Origin: Jiangella alba | GTDB taxonomy: Bacteria; Actinomycetota; Actinomycetes; Jiangellales; Jiangellaceae | Direction: 5' to 3' | DNA: 64,000 nucleotides | NCBI RefSeq assembly: GCF_900106035.1 | Contig: NZ_FNUC01000001.1 | Location: forward strand, 1 to 64,000 | In this document: in pieces, positions 60,400 through 64,000 of the stretch | Position numbering within the stretch: position 1 is the first letter of the stretch | Layout of the letters: each line of letters opens with the position of its first letter | The notes under the pieces: generated by a model | The model's input: only the letters and a program-made list of their open reading frames with translations | What the model was told of the DNA's origin: nothing | The model's database searches: none | Translations under genes and position numbers: made by a program

Positions 60400-63300
60400 C
60401 TACCGGGTGCGGATCCGGTGCACCCCGCCCAGCTGGGTGCCGGCGTAGAGCCAGCGCCCGTCCGGGCTGATCTCCAGCGACACGACCGCGAGGTTCTGCA
60501 GGCCCTGGGACACGTTCACCCAGGTCTGCCCGCCGTCGCTGCTGCGAAGGACGCCGCGGCCGCCCTTGACCAGGCCGTTCGCGGAGAACGACGTGGTCGC
60601 CGCGTACCAGGTGTCCGAGTCGGCCGGCGACACGATCAGGTCGGCGACCGACATCGGCACCCCGCCGGTGTCGGCGGTGCGGAACGTCTCGCCACCGTCG
60701 TCGCTGACCTGGATGGCCGCGCTGCCGGCGACGACCCGCTCACCGTCCACCGCGACGGAGGTCACCTGGCCGTCGGCGACCTTGCGCACCGTCCGCCCGA
60801 AGTCGTCGGAGCGGTACAGGCCGGACGCGCTGCCCAGCCAGAGGCCGTCCGGGTCGTCCGGGTCCATCGCGACGGTGGTGAACATCTCGCTGTGGAACTG
60901 CTTGCGCCAGCTCTGGCCGTCGTCGTCGGTGACGTACACGCCGACGCCGCCGAGGCTCCAGAACGGGATCACGACGCGGCCGCTGTCGGCCGGCGAGACG
61001 GCGAGGTCGAACGGGACCTCGTTGGTGCGGGCGAGGTGCTCCCACTCCTGGCCGCCGTCGGTGCTGCGGTAGACCCAGAACTGCGACAGCGCGTCCTTGC
61101 GGATCTTCCACACCGTCTCCGGGTCCTGCGGGTCGGCGGCGAGCTGCGCCACCCGGGTGCCGATGTAGGCCTCGTACCCCGACAGCCCCCACTCGGTGCC
61201 GCCGGCCGGCAGCTTCGGCCGGTTCGGCAGGCCGGTGGTGTACACGTCGTAGTCGGTGCCGGCCAGCAGCGTGTCGCCGCCGACGATCTCCAGGTCGTAC
61301 GGCGTCGCCGCCTGGACGCCGAGGCGCTCCGGGTTCTCGCCGTCCTCGTCGACGGCGAACAGGCCCGCGCCCGGCGACGACCACAGCAGGCCGTCGCCCC
61401 ACGGCACGACGTCGTCCTCGACGGCGCCGGCCACCGGCTGCGGCAGTTCGGCCCAGGTCTGCCCGCCGTCACGGCTGACGTGCTGCACCGGCCGGTACGT
61501 GGTGACCATGAGCACGTCGTCGCTGATCACGATGTCGAGCGCGCCGCCGTCCGGGATCGGGTAGTTGACGTCCCAGTCGCGGCCGCCGTCGTGCGAGCCG
61601 ACGACGACGTCGTCGACCAGCAGCGCGAGCAGGTCGTCGTCGGCGGCGATGCCCTCGACGAAGCCCTCCTTCGGCGTGTAGATCTGCTCCGTGCCGGTCG
61701 GGTCGCCGGCGATCAGCCCGCGGACCGCCCAGACGCCGCGGAGGTTCGCGACGAACAGGTCGTCGCCGGAGACGGCGGCGCCGGTCAGTTCGCTGCCGGC
61801 GAGGTTGGGGTGGCTGACCCAGGTGTCGCCGCGGTCGCGGCTGACCAGCAGGGCGTCGGCGGTGACGGCCACCAGGACCTGCGTCTGCGGGTCGCTGACC
61901 AGTGCGATCGTGGAGACGTCCGGGACGTCGAGCTGGCGCCACGTCTCGCCGCCGTCCTCGGTGCGCAGGATGCGGCCGCGGTAGGCGGGGTCGGCGGTGG
62001 TGTCGAGGAACCCGCCGGTCGAGCCGTTGACCGCGTACCACATGACGTCCGGGTCGTCGGCGGCCACGACGAGGTTGCCGTTGCCGGTGCCGCCGGCGAC
62101 GGGCAGCCGGTTGTGCTGGCGCCAGGACTCGCCGCCGTCGTCGGTGGTCCACGGCCCGGCCTTCAGGTACTGGGTGATGGCGGCGACGTCCGGGTCGGCC
62201 GGGGTCGTCGCGATGGGGCCGGCGCCGGAGTTCGGCCCGATCGGCTGCCAGGCGGCCGGGCTGTTCGAGTTGCCCACCGGCGCGACCACCTCGAACGTCG
62301 CCGAGCCGATCAGCCCGACGCCGTCCTGCGTGGTCGCCGAGACGTCGACGGCGTAGGCGCCCACCTTCGGGCCGGTGAGGGCGGCGCGGTACCAGCTGCC
62401 GTGGTCGTGCTCGACCTGGACGGTGACCGGACGGCCGCGCGGCGGCGTCACCGTCACCGTCGGCGGCTCGCCGAGCGGGCCGGGCGTCCAGATGAAGGCC
62501 TCCGACGTGCCGTCGCTCGGGTCGGGCGAGGTCTGCACGACGAGGCTCCGCGCGGCCAGCAGGTACGGCACCCGGACCTCCTCGTCGCCGGCGGTGGCGA
62601 CGATCCAGCCGGACAGGTCGGCGTCCTGCTCGGGCCGGTCCGCGGACACCGTGACCTCGACCGCGAGCTCGCCGCCGGCCGGGATGGTCGCCTCGGCCGG
62701 CGTGACGGTGACCGTGCCGGCGCTGCCCGGCGCCGCCTGGGCCGCCAGCGCGACCGTGACGTCGGCGTCGGACGTGTTGCGCAGGGTGGTCGTGCCGCTG
62801 CCGCCGATGACCGGCGTGGTGAGGTCGGCCAGGCCGAGCGACACCGAGGCGGGCGACGCGATCAGGTCCGCGGCCGCCGCGGCGGCGACGTCGAGCCGTC
62901 CCGCGCCGGAGATCGTCGGGCCGGCCTCGACCGGCGCCGCCGACCCGGTGAGCCGGGCGTTCACGTCGGCGACGGGTTCGTCGGGGCGCAGCTGGCGCAC
63001 CAGCGCCGCGGCGCCGGCGACGTGCGGGGCGGCCATGCTGGTGCCGGAGAGCCGGTACTGGCCGGGCGCCCACCACTGGGTCGGGATCGCCGACATGATC
63101 TCGAAGCCGGGCGCCACGAGGTCGGGCTCGATCGAGTAGTCCGGCGACGGGCCGCGCGAGCTGAACCCGAGCACCTGGTCGGTGACGTCCTCACCGGAGA
63201 TCTCGATCTGCACCGGCCCGGCGCCGAGGTCGCGCTTCAGCACGTCCCACTGCGACTCGAGCAGGCTCATGACGACCAGCTCGTCGAGCCGGAAGTCGTC

Positions 63301-64000
63301 GCCGGAGATCGCGTTGCTCGGCAGCGGGACGTCGACGACGCCGGGCTCGGCGCCGCCGTCGAGCGCGGACGGCGCGCCGGGGTCCTCGCCCATCAGCACC
63401 GGGCCGCCGAAGTTGTCGATGTAGGCGAGCAGCGCGACGGCGCCGCGCTCCTCGGCCAGCCGGGCCTGCTCGATCATCCACGGCGCGACGTCGGTGATCT
63501 GGGCCGGCAGGTTCTGCCGGTAGGCGACCACCTTGCCGCTGACGTCGCCGACGCGGTCGTAGTCCTCCTCGTAGCCGTCGCCGACGTCGACCAGCTCGGC
63601 GACCACGGGTGTCTCGGGCGCCGGCGCGGAGAACGGCACCCGGAACGTGGCGATCGGCTCCTGGCGGGGCGCGGCCAGCCGGGCCGTCGGCAGCACCAGC
63701 GCGCTCGCCGACGCGCCGACCGACAGTACGCCGTCGGCCAGCGCCGGGCTGCCCATGGTGTGGGCTCCGGGGCCGGAGTTGCCGGACGACGCGACCACCA
63801 CGACACCGGCCTCGGTGGCGGCGGTGGACGCGAGACCGATCGGGTCGGTGCCGTCGCCGGGGCCGCCGAGGCTCATGTTCACCACGTCGGCCCGGTAGGG
63901 GTTGTCCGGGTCGGTGGCCGCCTCGAGGCCGGCGATGATGTCGGACTCCCAGCCCTCGCCGATCTCGTTCATCACCTTGTAGGCGGTGAGCTGCGCGCCG
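60400..64000 (-). CDS. Large S8 subtilisin-like protease with BNR/sialidase-like repeat domain, 5' end outside window
   Basis: This is a secreted serine protease with 1200 codons visible. The catalytic Asn is in ASSGNSGPGAHT and the Ser in SGTSMAAPHVAGAAAL; the catalytic Asp and His lie beyond the right edge. A protease-associated (PA)-like insertion of about 150 residues sits between them (ARLAEERGAVALLAYIDNFG). After the protease come Ig/Fn3-like beta domains. The last 570 residues or so follow, with repeated Asp-box motifs such as TTDDGGESWRQ, RTEDGGETWRQ, STDGGQEWEH and SSDGGQTWVN, forming a beta-propeller like sialidases or Vps10. There is no C-terminal anchor; the protein ends IRTR. Probably degrades extracellular protein or peptide. 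Confidence 0.92.
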   Translation of the reverse strand, partial: GAQLTAYKVMNEIGEGWESDIIAGLEAATDPDNPYRADVVNMSLGGPGDGTDPIGLASTAATEAGVVVVASSGNSGPGAHTMGSPALADGVLSVGASASALVLPTARLAAPRQEPIATFRVPFSAPAPETPVVAELVDVGDGYEEDYDRVGDVSGKVVAYRQNLPAQITDVAPWMIEQARLAEERGAVALLAYIDNFGGPVLMGEDPGAPSALDGGAEPGVVDVPLPSNAISGDDFRLDELVVMSLLESQWDVLKRDLGAGPVQIEISGEDVTDQVLGFSSRGPSPDYSIEPDLVAPGFEIMSAIPTQWWAPGQYRLSGTSMAAPHVAGAAALVRQLRPDEPVADVNARLTGSAAPVEAGPTISGAGRLDVAAAAAADLIASPASVSLGLADLTTPVIGGSGTTTLRNTSDADVTVALAAQAAPGSAGTVTVTPAEATIPAGGELAVEVTVSADRPEQDADLSGWIVATAGDEEVRVPYLLAARSLVVQTSPDPSDGTSEAFIWTPGPLGEPPTVTVTPPRGRPVTVQVEHDHGSWYRAALTGPKVGAYAVDVSATTQDGVGLIGSATFEVVAPVGNSNSPAAWQPIGPNSGAGPIATTPADPDVAAITQYLKAGPWTTDDGGESWRQHNRLPVAGGTGNGNLVVAADDPDVMWYAVNGSTGGFLDTTADPAYRGRILRTEDGGETWRQLDVPDVSTIALVSDPQTQVLVAVTADALLVSRDRGDTWVSHPNLAGSELTGAAVSGDDLFVANLRGVWAVRGLIAGDPTGTEQIYTPKEGFVEGIAADDDLLALLVDDVVVGSHDGGRDWDVNYPIPDGGALDIVISDDVLMVTTYRPVQHVSRDGGQTWAELPQPVAGAVEDDVVPWGDGLLWSSPGAGLFAVDEDGENPERLGVQAATPYDLEIVGGDTLLAGTDYDVYTTGLPNRPKLPAGGTEWGLSGYEAYIGTRVAQLAADPQDPETVWKIRKDALSQFWVYRSTDGGQEWEHLARTNEVPFDLAVSPADSGRVVIPFWSLGGVGVYVTDDDGQSWRKQFHSEMFTTVAMDPDDPDGLWLGSASGLYRSDDFGRTVRKVADGQVTSVAVDGERVVAGSAAIQVSDDGGETFRTADTGGVPMSVADLIVSPADSDTWYAATTSFSANGLVKGGRGVLRSSDGGQTWVNVSQGLQNLAVVSLEISPDGRWLYAGTQLGGVHRIRTR

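Noticed and set aside
1..64000. tRNA, rRNA and CRISPR arrays
   Set aside because: Looked for cloverleaf ends, rRNA-like stretches and regular repeats in all gaps; none seen.

Overview
The window is about 64 kb of very GC-rich DNA with heavy GTG start usage, 4-nt ATGA/GTGA gene overlaps and probable leaderless promoters, all typical of a filamentous or soil actinobacterium. Its backbone is the conserved actinobacterial ribosome and cell-envelope cluster. Read on the minus strand from right to left, it runs ffh, amidohydrolase, rpsP, khpA, rimM, trmD, rplS, lepB, rnhB, DUF2469, yraN, comM, dprA, xerC, [M23 peptidase on the plus strand], rpsB, tsf, pyrH, frr, cdsA, rlmN, dxr and an M50 site-2 protease. 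A Jiangella-like genus is possible, but that is a guess from gene content and not proven by the sequence.

Layout. 1-2 kb: M50 protease (cut by the window edge) and dxr. 2-3.3 kb: a gene-free, repeat-rich stretch holding copy A of a dispersed element. 3.3-9.2 kb: a peptide ABC transporter (binding protein, two permeases, two ATPases). 9.1-12.2 kb: TetR and an MmpL exporter. 12.4-15.3 kb: secreted phosphoesterase, ZIP transporter and a wrecked VapBC-type toxin-antitoxin pair. 15.4-21 kb: an operon of one MarR regulator and four peptidases (M55, M20, S9, S66), divergent from an SDR. 21.8-28.7 kb: a DivIVA-motif/VOC fusion protein, then rlmN-cdsA-frr-pyrH-tsf-rpsB. 29-36.6 kb: hipBA, an orphan membrane-anchored protein and a second peptide ABC transporter. 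36.9-47.8 kb: M23 peptidase to rpsP. 47.9-51.8 kb: an ArsR-controlled MFS exporter, copy B of the dispersed element and an intact IS481-family insertion. 52-64 kb: amidohydrolase, ffh, a GNAT/hydrolase/phosphatase trio, an APH-type kinase, an ABC-2 exporter, a broken GDPD gene, a small unknown gene and a large subtilase with a sialidase-like repeat domain (cut by the window edge).

How the parts relate. The housekeeping cluster joins rRNA/tRNA modification (trmD, rimM, rlmN), translation (S2, S16, L19, EF-Ts, RRF), protein export (ffh, lepB), DNA uptake and recombination (dprA, comM, xerC) and envelope precursors (dxr, cdsA). Three accessory blocks interrupt it: between dxr and the DivIVA/VOC gene, between rpsB and the M23 gene, and between rpsP and the amidohydrolase gene. 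The two peptide importers, the four-peptidase operon and the subtilase together suggest a life style that scavenges peptides, including D-amino-acid or cell-wall peptides. The most novel-looking items are the two-copy dispersed element with a covarying palindrome, the DivIVA/VOC fusion, the peptidase operon and a HipA kinase lacking its autophosphorylated serine.
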